The notes below the pieces were generated by a model. It was not told where the DNA came from, did not search any database, and worked only from the letters and a program-made list of their open reading frames with translations. This document shows positions 23,601-33,480 of a stretch of 64,000 bases of DNA, in pieces. The translations under genes were made by a program, and so were the position numbers. The DNA is from Sipunculus nudus (taxonomy: Eukaryota; Annelida; Sipuncula; Golfingiida; Sipunculidae): NCBI GenBank assembly GCA_026874595.1, contig CM049310.1, positions 86,715,056 through 86,779,055 of the forward strand, given 5' to 3'. How positions within the stretch are numbered: position 1 is the stretch's first letter; every line of letters begins with the position of its first letter.

Positions 23601-26600
23601 TGTTATGTTGTTCCGCATATGAAGTGTACACCTCATGCATTGGTGCTAGAAGTCCATGTGAATGCACATTACAATTTGAAACCTATTTGATCAATCTCTA
23701 TGCATTGCCCAAAACATTTTAAAATTGCTTTTTGTGTGAGAGGGGTATTGTCCCCTTATATCTATGACAGAGGTGGTCTTGACCCAGGGACAAAGGAATC
23801 AATGGTATTATAATCTGTTGTACTAAAAATAAAATTTAATGGATTGGTCAACGTGTGTTCCACTAACACCAAAACCTGTTTATCAAAACTTACATAAAGT
23901 TTCTAACAGACCAACCAAAGAACCAAGGGAAAACATAATACCTTTCAGGTGGAATTATAATAAATAAATACAACTTGTTCTTTTCTATCATAGTAAGACA
24001 TCTAGCTTTCTTATTGCACGGTTGGATTAGCAAGTGCTGCCATCTGCCAACTACAAAATGAAGCAAGATGCAGTTTTATGACCTGTGTTGTCATCATGCA
24101 ATGATATCTGGTCAATGTGTAGTGATATCTGGCACTAGATCTTGGTACTTTTAACATGTTTAAATTTCAGTGTGTAAATTAATATCACGATTTTGAATAG
24201 GTGAAAATATAAAATTGTGCCAATAACAGAAATTACCACTAAGTGGACATGATTGATTGAGTTTTGATACACAGACACAGCCAGAGATCAAACTATAGGT
24301 ACATTCTCAAATGATTACTGGATTTTTTAATAATCTCTAAATTAAATATACATGAATATGACTATTTCAGTCTGAGGTCCCATTTTGAGCAAAGTACACA
24401 TTTCTCATGCACATTCTAAACCATGCAGTTAAGGATAAGAATAGTGCTGTCAACCTATATGTCCTTTTGCATGATTTATAATGTACAATCCTGTAAAATA
24501 ACATGCCAACATTTTTATTTCAGGTTTCATCACTCTGGTACAGCTCAGACATGGAAGTCCTGACATCGTGGGGAACAAAGCAAGCACCAAAATCAGGAAC
24601 ACCATCATAAGACTAGGTATGACACCATTGTTGAATACAGCAGGATATGATTTTTGTCTTAATATGATACTATATTTAATTAAATATCGTTGCTTCATTG
24701 CCTTATTTTAAAGGGGCCTATTCCAGTACCTGATGTTTATAAACTAAAGATAATCTGTTCATTCTTTTACAAAAAATAGTCCAGAAAAATACCACTGCAC
24801 ACAGGCTGTTTTATTTATATCCACATGTTTATAACATGTGGGGGGGGAACAATCCAAACACATTCATGGAGGACATCTGGCAGCAGGTCAGATGAACAAG
24901 AGTTTTGCAAAGGGTGCTTTGCAACTAGTGACCTTCAAGCTTCAGCACTTTTTGCAACCAACCAAAATTTAGTTCTTTTCAGTCTCTGAAGAAAGTCATA
25001 TATTAATTACATTTAAATGTAACCTTAGGTTACAATGATTTTTCCCATTTGTCAACATTGCTGTGTTCACTTACAGCTTGTAGATAAACATTAGCTCATA
25101 CATCCTTTACAGAGGAGTTATAAGAACATTTCATAACAGGAATTACCTTGAGTTTATTTATATTGTACACAGAGTAAGCAAGACATCACTTAAATTCTAT
25201 AAAAAAAGGTAGGGAAATAGGGACTTTAAGTCATTGACATCTTTTGTTTGTTTCAGGTCTGTTCATGGTGACATTCTTGGCATTAATTATTTGTACTTTT
25301 GCCATCCATATCTACATGTTTTTGAGTGAAGCTGATTGGTCCAAAAGTCTGAAAGATTATATTGTGTAAGTAAATTGTCAACATGATCATAATTATTACT
25401 TTTTTTTTCCACATGCCTGCCATTTGATATCTACAGAATAATGAGAGATCACATGGAATCTTCATGGTAGTCTTCTTTCATGAATGGATTAATTTCCTAA
25501 ACCTCTGAATTATTAAATGTGCAGAATATTTTGATAAAGTTGAATTATTTGATATAGAATAATTGAATACAATTTAGATTTATCAAATTATAAATTGGAT
25601 AAAATACTGTATTTTACGGTAAAAAACTGAAACTGATGCAGTGCAAGTTATGTTTTACATTATGAACTACTGTCTTAGAGTATACAAAGACTATTCATAT
25701 GTTATAGATGTTCACTCATGCAACTGATATCTACTTATTCTTTGAATGAAAAGGTAGAATAACCAAAAAATATGATCATATATCATATAATATATGTGTA
25801 TACTATATATCTTTAAATAATGTTATTCCAGAGTTGATTAAATACAAATGTTTGATAAATTTCAGGTGCAAAGCCATTCAGTCAGGTCCTAGTCAGACAA
25901 ATAGAACAGAGTGTTTATTGGAGAGTCGGCCAAGTCTGGTTGCCATGGAGATTCACATCATAGCATTTTTTGGTGGTGGTGTGGCTATGAGTTCATGGTC
26001 CTGGAATGCTGCGTCCTTTGATGCATGGAAGCGTTTTTTTATGAGGTGATTTTTTTATCTTACTTAACTGAAATAGGCATTCAGTTTAATTGTATCCCCA
26101 GACAAAGTCGGGGGATACTATGTTTTCATACCGCCGCCGCCGCCGCATATGAATCTTGTTGGCGCGATAACCCAATAAATATTTCACGGAACTTTACCAA
26201 ACTTGGTATATGTATAGATATGGGTAAGAGGACGACGCCTATTTAAAATGAGGTCATGACCTTTACTAGGAGAGTGTCCTTGACCTTGAATAGGTCCAAT
26301 TTTGGGGAAAATCACACAAATTCTTTAATATCTCAAGAAATCTTGCATGGATTTATCCCAAAATCAAGTTGATGGAAGATCATGGATAGGGTTGTCAAGT
26401 TCCAGAAACTGGTGGCGCCACCTATTATTCTTTACTTGTTTTCGAGCCGTTTAATACCCCCTAAATTGCCACCTTACAGCACTGTGAGCATTATAAGTCA
26501 AAAACTAATGGACAGATTTCTTTTATATTATGCATATACATAGGTATGGGTTATGGGATGATGCTTATTTAAATTGGGGTCATGACCTTTCCTATGATAG

Positions 26601-29600
26601 TGGCCTTGACCTTGAATATTGCCATATATGGTGAAAATCACACACCTCTTATGATATCTCCAGTGTTGATAGCCATATGGATTTCAAACATGACTTATGT
26701 ATGGTCCACCACTAAAGTAAGAACCCTATAGGTTCTAGGGTCATGAGGTCAAAGGTCAAGGTCACTGGACTGGCATTTTAAAAGATACTGTGGATGCATT
26801 TTAAGCCAAACTTTCATCCCAGGTCTTCCATCTTGAATATATAGCTCACTTGCCAATAATGGATGATCCATATAAATTTTGGGGTCACAAGGTCAAAGGT
26901 CAAGGCCACAGGAGCTATCTGTCCAAAAATTAGTTTCTGGATGATAATTCCTGCTTTTATTGATGTAATGATTTCAAAATTGACTTATATATGTCCCATT
27001 GAAAAAGCAAGACCCAAATTGATTTTGGGGCCATGAGGTCAAAGGTCAAGGTCACAGCAAACCTCTTTAAAAAGATTGTGGATGCATTTTCGGCCAAACA
27101 ATTCATCTCAGATCTTTCATCTTGCACATATAGTTCACCTGCCATGAGTGGAAGACCCCTATCAATTTTGAGGTCACAAGGTCAAAGGTGAAGGTCACAG
27201 GAGCCATATGTCCAAAAATTAGTTTCTGGATGATAATTCCTGCTTTTATTGATGTATGGATTTCAAACTTGACTTATATATGTCCCATTGGAAAAGCAAG
27301 ACCCAAATTGATTTTCGGGTCATGAGGTTAAAGGTCAAGGTCACAGGACACATCTTTAAAAAGATGTGGATGCATTTTCAGCCAAACATTTCATCTCAGA
27401 CCTTTCATTTTGCACATATAAGTCATCTGCCAATAGAGGAAGACCCCTATCAATTTTGAGGTCACAAGGTCAAAGGTGAAGGTCACAGGAGCCATCTGTC
27501 CAAAAATTAGTTTCTGGATGATAATTCCTTCTTTTATTGATGTATGGATTTCAAACTATACTTGTATTTGACCCATTGGAAATGCAAAACCGGAATTGAA
27601 TTTGGGGTCATGAGGTCAAAGGTCAAGGTCACAGGACACATCTTTAAAAAGATTGTGGATGCATTTTCAGCCATACAATTCATCTCAGATCTTTCATTTT
27701 GCACATATAGTTCACCTGCCAAGAGTGGAAGACCCCTATCAATTTTTAAGTCACAAGGTCAAAGGTGAAGGTCACAGGAGCCATATGTCCAAAAATTAGT
27801 TTCTGGATGATAATTCCTGCTTTTATTGATGTATGGATGTCAAACTTGACTTATATATGTCCCATTGGAAAAGCAAGACCCAAATTGATTTTGGGGTCAT
27901 GAGGTCAAAGGTCAAGGTCACAGGACACATCTTCAAAAAGATGTGGATGCATTTTCAGCCAAACATTTCATCTCAGATCTTTCATCTTGCACATATAGTT
28001 CACCTGCCAAGAGAGGAAGAACCCTATCAATTTTGAGGTCACAAGGTCAAAGGTGAAGGTCACAGGAGCCATCTGTCCAAAAATTAGTTTCTGGATGATA
28101 ATTCCATCTTTTACTGATGTATGGATTTCAAACTTGGCTTTGTTATTGACCCATTAGAAAAGCAAGACCCAAATTGATATTGGGGTCATGAGGTCAAAGG
28201 TCAAGGTCACAGGAAACCTCTTGAAAAAGATTGTGGATGCATTTTCAGCCAAACAATTCATCTCAGATCTTTCCTGTTGCACATATAGTTCACCTGCCAA
28301 GAGTGGAAGACCCCTATCAATTTTGAGGTGACAAGGTCAAAGATGAAAGTCACAGGAGCCATATGTCCAAAAATTAGTTTCTGGATGATAATTCCTGCTT
28401 TTATTGATGTATGGATGTCAAACTTGACTTGTATATGTCCCATTGGAAAAGTAAGACCAAAATTGATTTTGGGGTCATGAGGTCAAAGGTCAAGGTCACA
28501 GGACACATCTTTAAAAAGATGTGGATGCATTTTCAGCCAAACATTTCATCTCATATCTTTCATCTTGCACATATAGTTCTCCTGCCAAGAGAGGAAGAAC
28601 ACTATCAATTTTGAGGTCACAAGGTCAAAGGTGAAGGTCACAGGAGCCATCTGTCCAAAAATAAGTTTCTGGATGATAATTCCTGCTTTATTGATGTATA
28701 GATTTCAAACTTGACTTGCATATGTCCCATTGGAAAAGCAAGACCCAAATTGATTTTGGGGTTATGAGATCAAAGGTCAAGGTCACAGGACACATCTTTA
28801 AAAAGATCAAGGTTACAGGACCAACATCTTCAACAAGATTGTGGATCGTTAGATGGAATAAACAATAAATATGCCAAGTGTCAGTATATGCTGCTAAAAA
28901 TGTGGGTCTGTTCTTGTAGGAGGGGGGCCTACTATGTCTGGGGATACTCTGGCACCTGCCAGATTAATTAACTAGATAATTAACTAGAAATGTCTAGTTA
29001 ATTACCAAGATCGTAATTAGGACTAAGTATTCTCGTGTCACTATGTGTCATGAAACATACTTAAGATTTTACTGAATAACAGTATATGTTGTTGTATTGA
29101 TGAGGGCAACAAATCTGTTTCTAAATCCTGCCATGATTTGAGGATTTGGGCTTGGTAAAAAAAAGTGTTGTTCCCATTTAAACTTTGCTGATGCATATGT
29201 TCCCTTACCAGTTAACTCTCTCTGCAGGTTCTTGCCTGGATTGTGTCCTCAGAGTACTTCCAGTCACATCCCTGTGCCCTTATAGAACAAACCATCACAA
29301 GATTTCTCCCATTTCATTATTTGAAACTATTCAAGGGGGGGGGGCTTCCATTTTGCATACACCCTAAAACCCTTGTGAAATATACTGGAAAAATTAAAAT
29401 CATAAAATTTTAACTGTGCAAATCCGAAGCCAACCAATTACAGGTGTTTGTTGCTTCTCTCTGTGGTCATTTTTCTTTTCAAGAATGCTTGAAAATCTTT
29501 TTACATTGTGTACAGACTTAGTTTAATACAGATAAAAGTATATCATTATCATGAAACTAAGTTCTAAGTTTGTAATACAGTATATCGGACAATTTAAGTA

Positions 29601-31461
29601 TTTGTACAGATGATAATGATCCCTGTAGTATGAATAACATTAGTTTACCAGTTAGACTTATTAACTACTTGTCTGACCTTTTTTTCTAAGGGTTTGCAAC
29701 ATTGCACAAAACAAGCCAGTGAGATTGAAAAAGCACGAGATCATCGCCCAAGCTTTCAAGCAGCATCGCCGTTTCAGCATCGGCCAGAGCAGTCATGTCT
29801 CATTCAGCTTCCGAAGCACCCACGATGACCCCTTAGGTAATTATATATACAACATTAGTATCAGAAATGAATAACTAAAATATGGATTTTTAGCTCAGCT
29901 GACAATAGGTCATCTGAGCTAAAGCTATAACCCTTCGTACATCATCGGTCCTTAGACGGTATGTCTGTCCCTCTTTCTTTTAATTGGGCAAAACTTGTAA
30001 CCATTCCAATGTAACATCTAGATACATTTAGTGCACAAATTCATCTGATGTACTTACCACCTACATAACATCTCATTCTGAACATATGGATATCTTTACC
30101 CCTTACCAACTCCTTTTATTGCAGGATTTGTGTTTTCAAACAGATTTTCATCAACTACTGCTTGCACCTGATTAGCCACTACCAGCCTATTGTCTGTTTG
30201 TATTCTGTGTCATCTTGTCTGTGTACTTTTGGTTTTAGGGATGAGGCTGGAACTGAACAGCATGAGTTCAATGGAGATGTCTTCAGGCTGGGCAGCAGCA
30301 TTACCCCGCATGATGGCTCGCCGAGGGGCTCTCGTCCACCCCCTAGGGGCGACAGGAAGGAGGTACTCATCCTCAGGTAAGTTAATCAGTCATCAGTGTT
30401 ATCAGTATCATCATACATTGTCTCAATAAATAAAAAATTACTCACTTGGGTAAGTGTTAAGTCATTGTCAAATTACAAAATTTTCAGTGCTGCTTTTGAC
30501 ATGACTTCAAGTGCCACTCTGACGTCTCATTAGTCTTACTTAAAGAGTGATGAAATTACTGTTGCCTTATTCATAGACAGGGTATCACTCTAAAGCATAT
30601 ATCTGATGTCAAGTGGAACTTTTGGTACCGGTATATATGCTTTATTCTGTTCTATATCTATGAATAAAGAGTTGAATGAAACTATTTCTTTATCTGTGTT
30701 GGTAAAATATGGCACTACCCCTATTCAAAGTGAATTATTTTATAAACAGAATGTTCTTTCAGGTTGGCTAATATTGGTCTCTCTCCATGTACTTTTCAGA
30801 TTTAGAATCAGTGCGTTCTTCGAGAAGATATTCTACAGATTCCCACATGTCACAACCCAGGAAAAAGAAAAAAAGACACAAAAAGCGCAAACATCGCCGA
30901 AGAGCCCTTGGGGGCAAAGGTCGTATCTCACCAATGACTGCTGCGATGGCATTTGCTGCTGCATCACATGGTGTTAATAACGCAGCTAGCTTTAGTCGGG
31001 CGAGAAATGGCCGAAGAGCCAGTGACACTTCCGTGTGGAGCAACACTTCAGCCCAAAGCATACAGTTTTCTGTAGAAAAGGTTGAGTTTACCGCAATTAA
31101 TACAGACTCTAATAATCAGGAGAAAGTGTTTGTGCTTCCGGCTACGACTCGTAGAGGGAGCTTCAGTGGGTCAACCGAAAGACCTGGCACCGCAGTCCCA
31201 GGGCCAAAAATCACATCTGTAAATGCATCGTCAACATCATATTCAATCTTCACTGCCAGTTCATTACTGCCAAATGCTGTGCCAAACCCCATTGAGCTTC
31301 TAGATCTAGAGACCGGGTGTTCGTGTACAGGGACAGACACGTCATGCGAGGATCTGGCCAATCATCAGCATTTCAATAATCCCGTCTTCCATATGCCAAG
31401 TGCTTCCGTACTAGACATTGAACCTGATGACGTGTCAGAACTGTCCACGGCCTCATGCTAA
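17189..31461 (+). CDS. smo: Smoothened, Hedgehog-pathway seven-pass receptor (complete, 11 coding exons)
   Basis: Predicted as join(17189-17659, 19465-19674, 20356-20534, 21373-21592, 22174-22297, 24524-24616, 25257-25365, 25866-26045, 29691-29836, 30239-30376, 30800-31461). This is 2532 bases, or 843 residues plus stop, with all phases consistent and every intron GT..AG. Smoothened is the class-F GPCR that passes the Hedgehog signal from Patched to the Gli/Ci transcription factors, acting at the plasma membrane or cilium. In order: signal peptide, Frizzled-type cysteine-rich domain (ECFGATLPYRYTS, VPQCWERVQPLLCSVYMPPC), linker, seven membrane segments, then a tail whose proximal part (KHEIIAQAFKQH) and basic block (RKKKKRHKKRKHRRR) match the family. 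Human SMO is 787 residues, so this is full length. No frameshift or internal stop was found. Orthology is clear; isoform structure is not. Confidence 0.96.
18150..18310. repeat. Minisatellite with 'AGAGCCATCAATAATCAT' unit
   Basis: Four to five degenerate units of about 30-38 bases share GAGCCATCAATAATCATATTGATT. A single further copy of the phrase lies at 19912-19935 in the next intron. Confidence 0.8.
18919..19297. mobile_element. Foldback MITE (~130-bp inverted arms)
   Basis: The left arm starts AACCGCTGCTTT and continues AAGATTCTCTGGGTT and ACCACCAGGG. The right arm is its reverse complement, ending CCCAGAGAATCTTG and AAAGCAGCGATT. The inverted arms extend ~130 bases to AGCTCCAAATTTAAAACATG around a short centre. 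A second, diverged and interrupted copy is at 9195-10115. Target duplication is unclear (TAA/TTA on the two sides). It has no coding capacity. Confidence 0.8.
19465..19674 (+). CDS. smo: Smoothened coding exon 3: linker domain and TM1
   Basis: Residues 158-227. It encodes the cysteine-containing hinge between the ectodomain and membrane core (WFPEVDGCGVQCQNPYFTSD, typical of Smoothened and Frizzled), followed by the start of membrane segment 1 (VGVCVSLCILCNLFTV). Donor CTGTG|GTGAGT, phase 0. Confidence 0.95.
19675..20355 (+). other. Smoothened intron 3 with dispersed repeat fragment
   Basis: At 19738-19830 lies AAAGGGGCCTATTCTGATATC, followed by TAAACTAAGGATAATC-like sequence. A second copy occurs at 24712-24800 in intron 7, so it is a dispersed repeat of unknown class. 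A single minisatellite unit lies at 19912. The remainder is AT-rich. Confidence 0.6.
20356..20534 (+). CDS. smo: Smoothened coding exon 4: end of TM1 and TM2
   Basis: Residues 228 to ~287. It begins LTFLIDWSNANRYPALVLFF, the conserved TM1-TM2 junction containing the D-W...RYP signature. It then reads through TM2 (INLCYLIGSFGWLAQFFPGA) into the first extracellular loop with RHDIICR. Donor CTGGG|GTATGT, phase 2. Confidence 0.95.
20535..21372 (+). other. Smoothened intron 4
   Basis: 0.84 kb and AT-rich, with no recognisable element. A decoy acceptor TTATTTCAG at 21339 would run into a stop. The used acceptor GATCAG at 21372 is weak in pyrimidines but preserves the frame and the conserved sequence. 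Confidence 0.7.
21373..21592 (+). CDS. smo: Smoothened coding exon 5: TM3 and TM4
   Basis: It encodes GESPSCTIVF (disulphide cysteine at the top of TM3), TM3 (IVIYYFTMAGMMWFIILTYC), intracellular loop 2 and TM4 (FHMVAWTVPLVLTIVCLAL). The MAGMMWFIILTY stretch corresponds to MAGVVWFVVLTY-type sequence in vertebrate Smoothened. Donor CAGGAG|GTAAAT, phase 0. Confidence 0.95.
21593..22173 (+). other. Smoothened intron 5
   Basis: 0.58 kb and AT-rich, with no element recognised. Confidence 0.7.
22174..22297 (+). CDS. smo: Smoothened coding exon 6: extracellular loop 2 and TM5
   Basis: It encodes IESDSLSGVCFVAYTH, containing the conserved loop-2 SG(V/I)CFV cysteine, then TM5 (FILIPVAMVMLVGLYFMGRG). 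Donor AGAG|GTATGT, phase 1. Confidence 0.95.
22298..24523 (+). other. Smoothened intron 6, hosting a Helitron
   Basis: 2.2 kb. The central part is the non-autonomous Helitron at 22594-23546. The flanks are AT-rich without other recognisable features. Confidence 0.75.
22594..23546 (+). mobile_element. Non-autonomous Helitron with canonical ends (Hel-1)
   Basis: Starts TCCCCAGACAAAGTCGGGGG after a host A. It ends with the hairpin GGCACC-TGC-GGTGCC (23519-23533), then ten bases on CTAG (23543-23546) followed by host T. This is the A|TC...CTRR|T architecture of Helitrons. Inside are two ~327-bp tandem units, each with the perfect palindrome ACAGGTGGCGCCACCTGT (22904-22921 and 23231-23248) and TGACCTTGAATATTGCC-type text. 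There is no Rep/helicase gene. It shares its ends with Hel-2 in intron 9 of the same gene. Confidence 0.88.
24524..24616 (+). CDS. smo: Smoothened coding exon 7: intracellular loop 3
   Basis: A 93-base exon coding FITLVQLRHGSP, then NKASTKIRNTIIRLG. This is the third intracellular loop leading into TM6, a G-protein/effector-facing region. Flanking phases are 1 and 1. Confidence 0.94.
24617..25256 (+). other. Smoothened intron 7
   Basis: Contains the second copy of the AAAGGGGCCTATTCC dispersed repeat (24712-24800) and a G10 run near 24840. Otherwise AT-rich. Confidence 0.65.
25257..25365 (+). CDS. smo: Smoothened coding exon 8: TM6
   Basis: It encodes LFMVTFLALIICTFAIHIYM (TM6) and the start of extracellular loop 3 (FLSEADWSKSLKDYIV). 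Acceptor TTTGTTTCAG, donor ATTGT|GTAAGT, phase 2. Confidence 0.94.
25366..25865 (+). other. Smoothened intron 8
   Basis: 0.5 kb and AT-rich, with no element recognised. Confidence 0.7.
25866..26045 (+). CDS. smo: Smoothened coding exon 9: extracellular loop 3 and TM7
   Basis: Loop 3 cysteines (CKAIQSG, ECLLESRPS) precede TM7 (IIAFFGGGVAMSSWSW). The SSWSW motif lines up with STWVW of vertebrate Smoothened, whose first tryptophan is the oncogenic W535 position. The exon ends in the juxtamembrane AWKRFFMR, equivalent to the WRR-type ciliary motif region. Donor ATGAG|GTGATT, phase 2. Confidence 0.94.
26095..28997 (+). mobile_element. Non-autonomous Helitron (Hel-2) with expanded internal array
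   Basis: Begins TCCCCAGACAAAGTCGGGGG after host A, identical to Hel-1. It ends CTAG (28994-28997) followed by host T, with the GGCACCTGCC half of the terminal hairpin at 28951-28960 and a ~26-base TTAATTAACTAG-type insertion before the end. TATCCCCAGACA at the start is mirrored by TGTCTGGGGATA at 28936-28947. It contains one GGTGGCGCCACC (26411-26422) and then the eight-copy 289-bp array. No Rep/helicase gene is present. Confidence 0.85.
26690..28850 (+). repeat. Eight-copy ~289-bp tandem array rich in AGGTCA sites
   Basis: Copies of the phrase GAGGTCAAAGGTCAAGGTCAC start near 26746, 27035, 27324, 27612, 27900, 28189, 28479 and 28768, a spacing of 288-290. A second cluster (CACAAGGTCAAAGGTGAAGGTCAC) lies about midway in each unit. 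Each first cluster contains AGGTCA-A-AGGTCA (a DR1 nuclear-receptor site) fused to TCAAGGTCA (an extended monomer site of the ERR/SF-1/FTZ-F1 class). Repeated 60-75-codon open frames across the array are by-products of its period. Confidence 0.93.
29691..29836 (+). CDS. smo: Smoothened coding exon 10: proximal C-tail
   Basis: It encodes the start of the cytoplasmic tail (PVRLKKHEIIAQAFKQHRRF, then SHVSFSFRSTHDDPLG). It corresponds to the vertebrate KKSKMIAKAFSKRHEL...LSFSMHTVSHDGPVAG segment. Donor TTAG|GTAATT, phase 1. Confidence 0.93.
29837..30238 (+). other. Smoothened intron 10 with Helitron-like 5' fragment
   Basis: TAGCTCAGCTGAC...CATCTGAGCTA at 29891-29921 is the 5' hairpin of the family B elements that crowd the region downstream of the gene. 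Only ~100 bases of it are present. Confidence 0.65.
30239..30376 (+). CDS. smo: Smoothened coding exon 11: C-tail
   Basis: It encodes LELNSMSSMEMSSGWAAALP then RMMARRGALV, matching the conserved Smoothened tail block (WA..LPK/RM..RRGA). It ends in RRYSSS, a consensus PKA site. Donor TCAG|GTAAGT, phase 1. Confidence 0.93.
30377..30799 (+). other. Smoothened intron 11
   Basis: 0.42 kb. An open frame that runs through it into the last exon is not conserved sequence. The acceptor ACTTTTCAG at 30799 restores the Smoothened frame. Confidence 0.7.
30800..31461 (+). CDS. smo: Smoothened last coding exon: basic cluster, PKA sites and acidic end
   Basis: Residues 624-843. It contains the 15-residue basic block RKKKKRHKKRKHRRR (~644-658), equivalent to RKKKRRKRKK in vertebrates. 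It also contains three RRxS PKA consensus sites (serines ~635, 698 and 744), each in a Ser/Thr-rich setting. The distal tail is low-complexity and acidic near the end (LDIEPDDVSEL). In flies PKA/CK1 phosphorylation of such clusters activates Smoothened, so this invertebrate tail may be regulated similarly (inference). Stop TAA 31459-31461. Confidence 0.94.
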
Positions 31462-31577
31462 CATTGCAACTGCCATATACTAGTACGCTATTGTAAATGT
31501 TCTGATATCTTTAAAAATGTCATTACTGATGCAGTATAAAAGATTGTTGAAGTATATATATGTGTGTATGTCTTTTT

Positions 31578-32115
31578 TAGCAAACCTGTGAGCATTTGCA
31601 ATAGCGCAGTGTCGTGCATATGCTGTCCACCATAGTCTGTACGTTAACCCATCTCAAAAACAGCAGGAGCTACCATCACCAAGTTTTATGCAAAAAAACA
31701 GTCATCTAAAATCTCTATTGGATTTTGCATTTCCTTAGATTTAATAGGGAACAGCTAAAAAATCTTCAAAAATCTTCTTCATCGAAAATGTCTAGCCAAA
31801 TTGTTCAATATATTTGGCTGAATTACAGTAAGCTAAACTGTAAAGTTTTGAAATGCCGTGCTAGTCTGTTACTTACAAAAGTAATGTAAATGGTTGACAC
31901 CTTTTGAAAAAGACTAGCTATGTGTAGGTTCTTGTACACAAAGTCATTTGGCCAAAAAAGGATACTAAAATTACAATATGAGAAACAGTTGGATCTATTA
32001 TCACCAAATTTTATGCAAATGTTGGTCACAGACTTATATTTGAAATTAAGGTATTGGTGGCGCCACCTGCATCAACAATTACATTTACGAGGGTCATCAG
32101 TTAACATATTACATT
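31578..32115 (+). repeat. Dispersed repeat family C, first copy
   Basis: Begins TTTTTTAGCAAACCTGTGAGC and includes GTCTGTACGTTAACCCATCTC. Sequence of the type AAAACAGCAGGAGCTACCATCACC and a GGTGGCGCCACC (32047-32058) follow. It matches 44375-44900. If Smoothened's 3' UTR is long, this may be transcribed as part of it. No AATAAA was found close after the stop codon. Confidence 0.7.
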
Positions 32116-32860
32116 AACCCATAATTTTTCAGGAATAGAGGGAGCTTGCATAGCTGTGACAACCTGACTCAGTAGGCAATCAGATACTTGGGCTTGTACT
32201 ACTCGAGTCATGATACAAGTAATATCGAGAAATGTGTTGCATTGGTCTTCCTTCAGGTTGCATTCATATTGTGGTAAACAGCACAAAATCTCAATATTAT
32301 GCTAAGTATTATGAAATAACACAATAGTATACATGTGAACTCACAACCCAAACTGAAACACTGTCTCCATGGACATGGGTCATTTCCTGTATCGCCTGCA
32401 AGCTGCCTGCGTCCTGTAACCTGTGCAAGCCATGCTTGTGTTCATGCGGTCATAAATTCAACAAACATGCCGAGGGGTTTACCAATGTGCTGGGTTAAAA
32501 CGGAACTTTTCTCGCTCTTGTTTGGTGTTATTAGAAAGTACACAAAAAATGCTAACTATTGGTCTGGTGTATGTTGATTGACACTTTACCTGTAGGCCAT
32601 GAAGCTTCAAAAATTACAAAAAAACTTTACATCTTCATAAGGCCTTATAATGCATGTGTTCCTCAAATTTTATGTGTAAATCTGTCGCATCTCAAATGTG
32701 GGATTGAGCTGTTTGTGGCACCATCTGCATTGATTTACATTTTACAGGGAAAAAGCATACAAACTTTGAAAATCTTCAAAGATAAATCTTCATTGATATA
32801 ACAATCTCAGACATATTTTGCATAAATTGCATATTTTGTGGTGCCACCTTCCTCGACCTG
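32116..32860. other. Intergenic with degraded repeat remnants
   Basis: A variant GGTGCCACC palindrome lies at 32840-32848 next to a family B start. Otherwise no gene or intact element is recognisable. Confidence 0.4.
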
Positions 32861-32864
32861 TTTT

Positions 32865-33480
32865 TAGCTCAGCTGACTTTCAGTCATGCTGGGCTATAGC
32901 GATGGGTCTTTGTCCGTCGTCCTTCCATCGGCCGGCCGGCCGTCTGTTAGCAGGGCACAAATTGTAACCGTAGGGGCTAGGGCCATGAACCCTATGCAGC
33001 GTTAGAGGTTCTAAAAAGATATCCTTGCAAACCTGAAATTAGGTCACTGCGACCTATATATTCGAAGTTATGGGATGCACCCCCCAGAAATAATTCTTTT
33101 AGCCAAAAATTTCATCCCAAACTTTCCATCTTTCACATACAGCTCACCTACCAACTGGGGAAGAACCATAATTATTTTGAGATCACAAGGTCAAAGGTCA
33201 CAGAACCAATTTCTTTGAAAAGCCTGTGGATGCATTTTAAGCCAAACCTTTCATCCCAATTCTTTGATCTTTCACATATAGCTCACCTACTAAGTGGGAG
33301 AAGAATCCCATAGATGTTGAGGTCACAAGGTCAAAGGTCAGGGTCACAGGATCCACTTCTTTGAAAAGGTTGTGGACACATTTCAAGCTAGACCTTTCAT
33401 TCCAAACCTGGTGACATATGACTCACTTTTGTATCAGCCTGTTAAGTGATAAGGCTGAGTGATGAATACCTCGTCACTGC
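32865..33480 (+). mobile_element. Family B Helitron-like element, degraded
   Basis: The 5' hairpin TAGCTCAGCTGAC...AGTCATGCTGGGCTA is followed by GTCCGTCGTCC and TTAGCAGGGCACAAATTGTAAC. AGGTCACAAGGTCAAAGGTCA clusters lie near 33180 and 33320. It ends in a decayed form of the family 3' hairpin near 33450-33480 (GCTGAGTGATGAATACCTCGTCACTG). Confidence 0.6.

Larger units (their letters stand above)
26046..29690 (+). other. Smoothened intron 9, hosting a large Helitron with AGGTCA array
   Basis: 3.6 kb, the largest coding-region intron, and mostly occupied by the element 26095-28997. Downstream, 29000-29690 is AT-rich with a G11 run near 29335 and no other feature. Confidence 0.8.

Noticed and set aside
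27256-28614. Repeated 67-codon frames with near-identical protein sequence
   Set aside because: They recur at the 289-bp period of the Helitron array and are interrupted irregularly; no codon bias or start context.
26690-28850. CRISPR-like regular spacing
   Set aside because: Whole 289-bp units are alike with no unique spacers, and the context is an animal intron.
30606-30977. 123-codon frame overlapping the last Smoothened intron and exon
   Set aside because: A shadow frame. The Smoothened frame is conserved and splices consistently.
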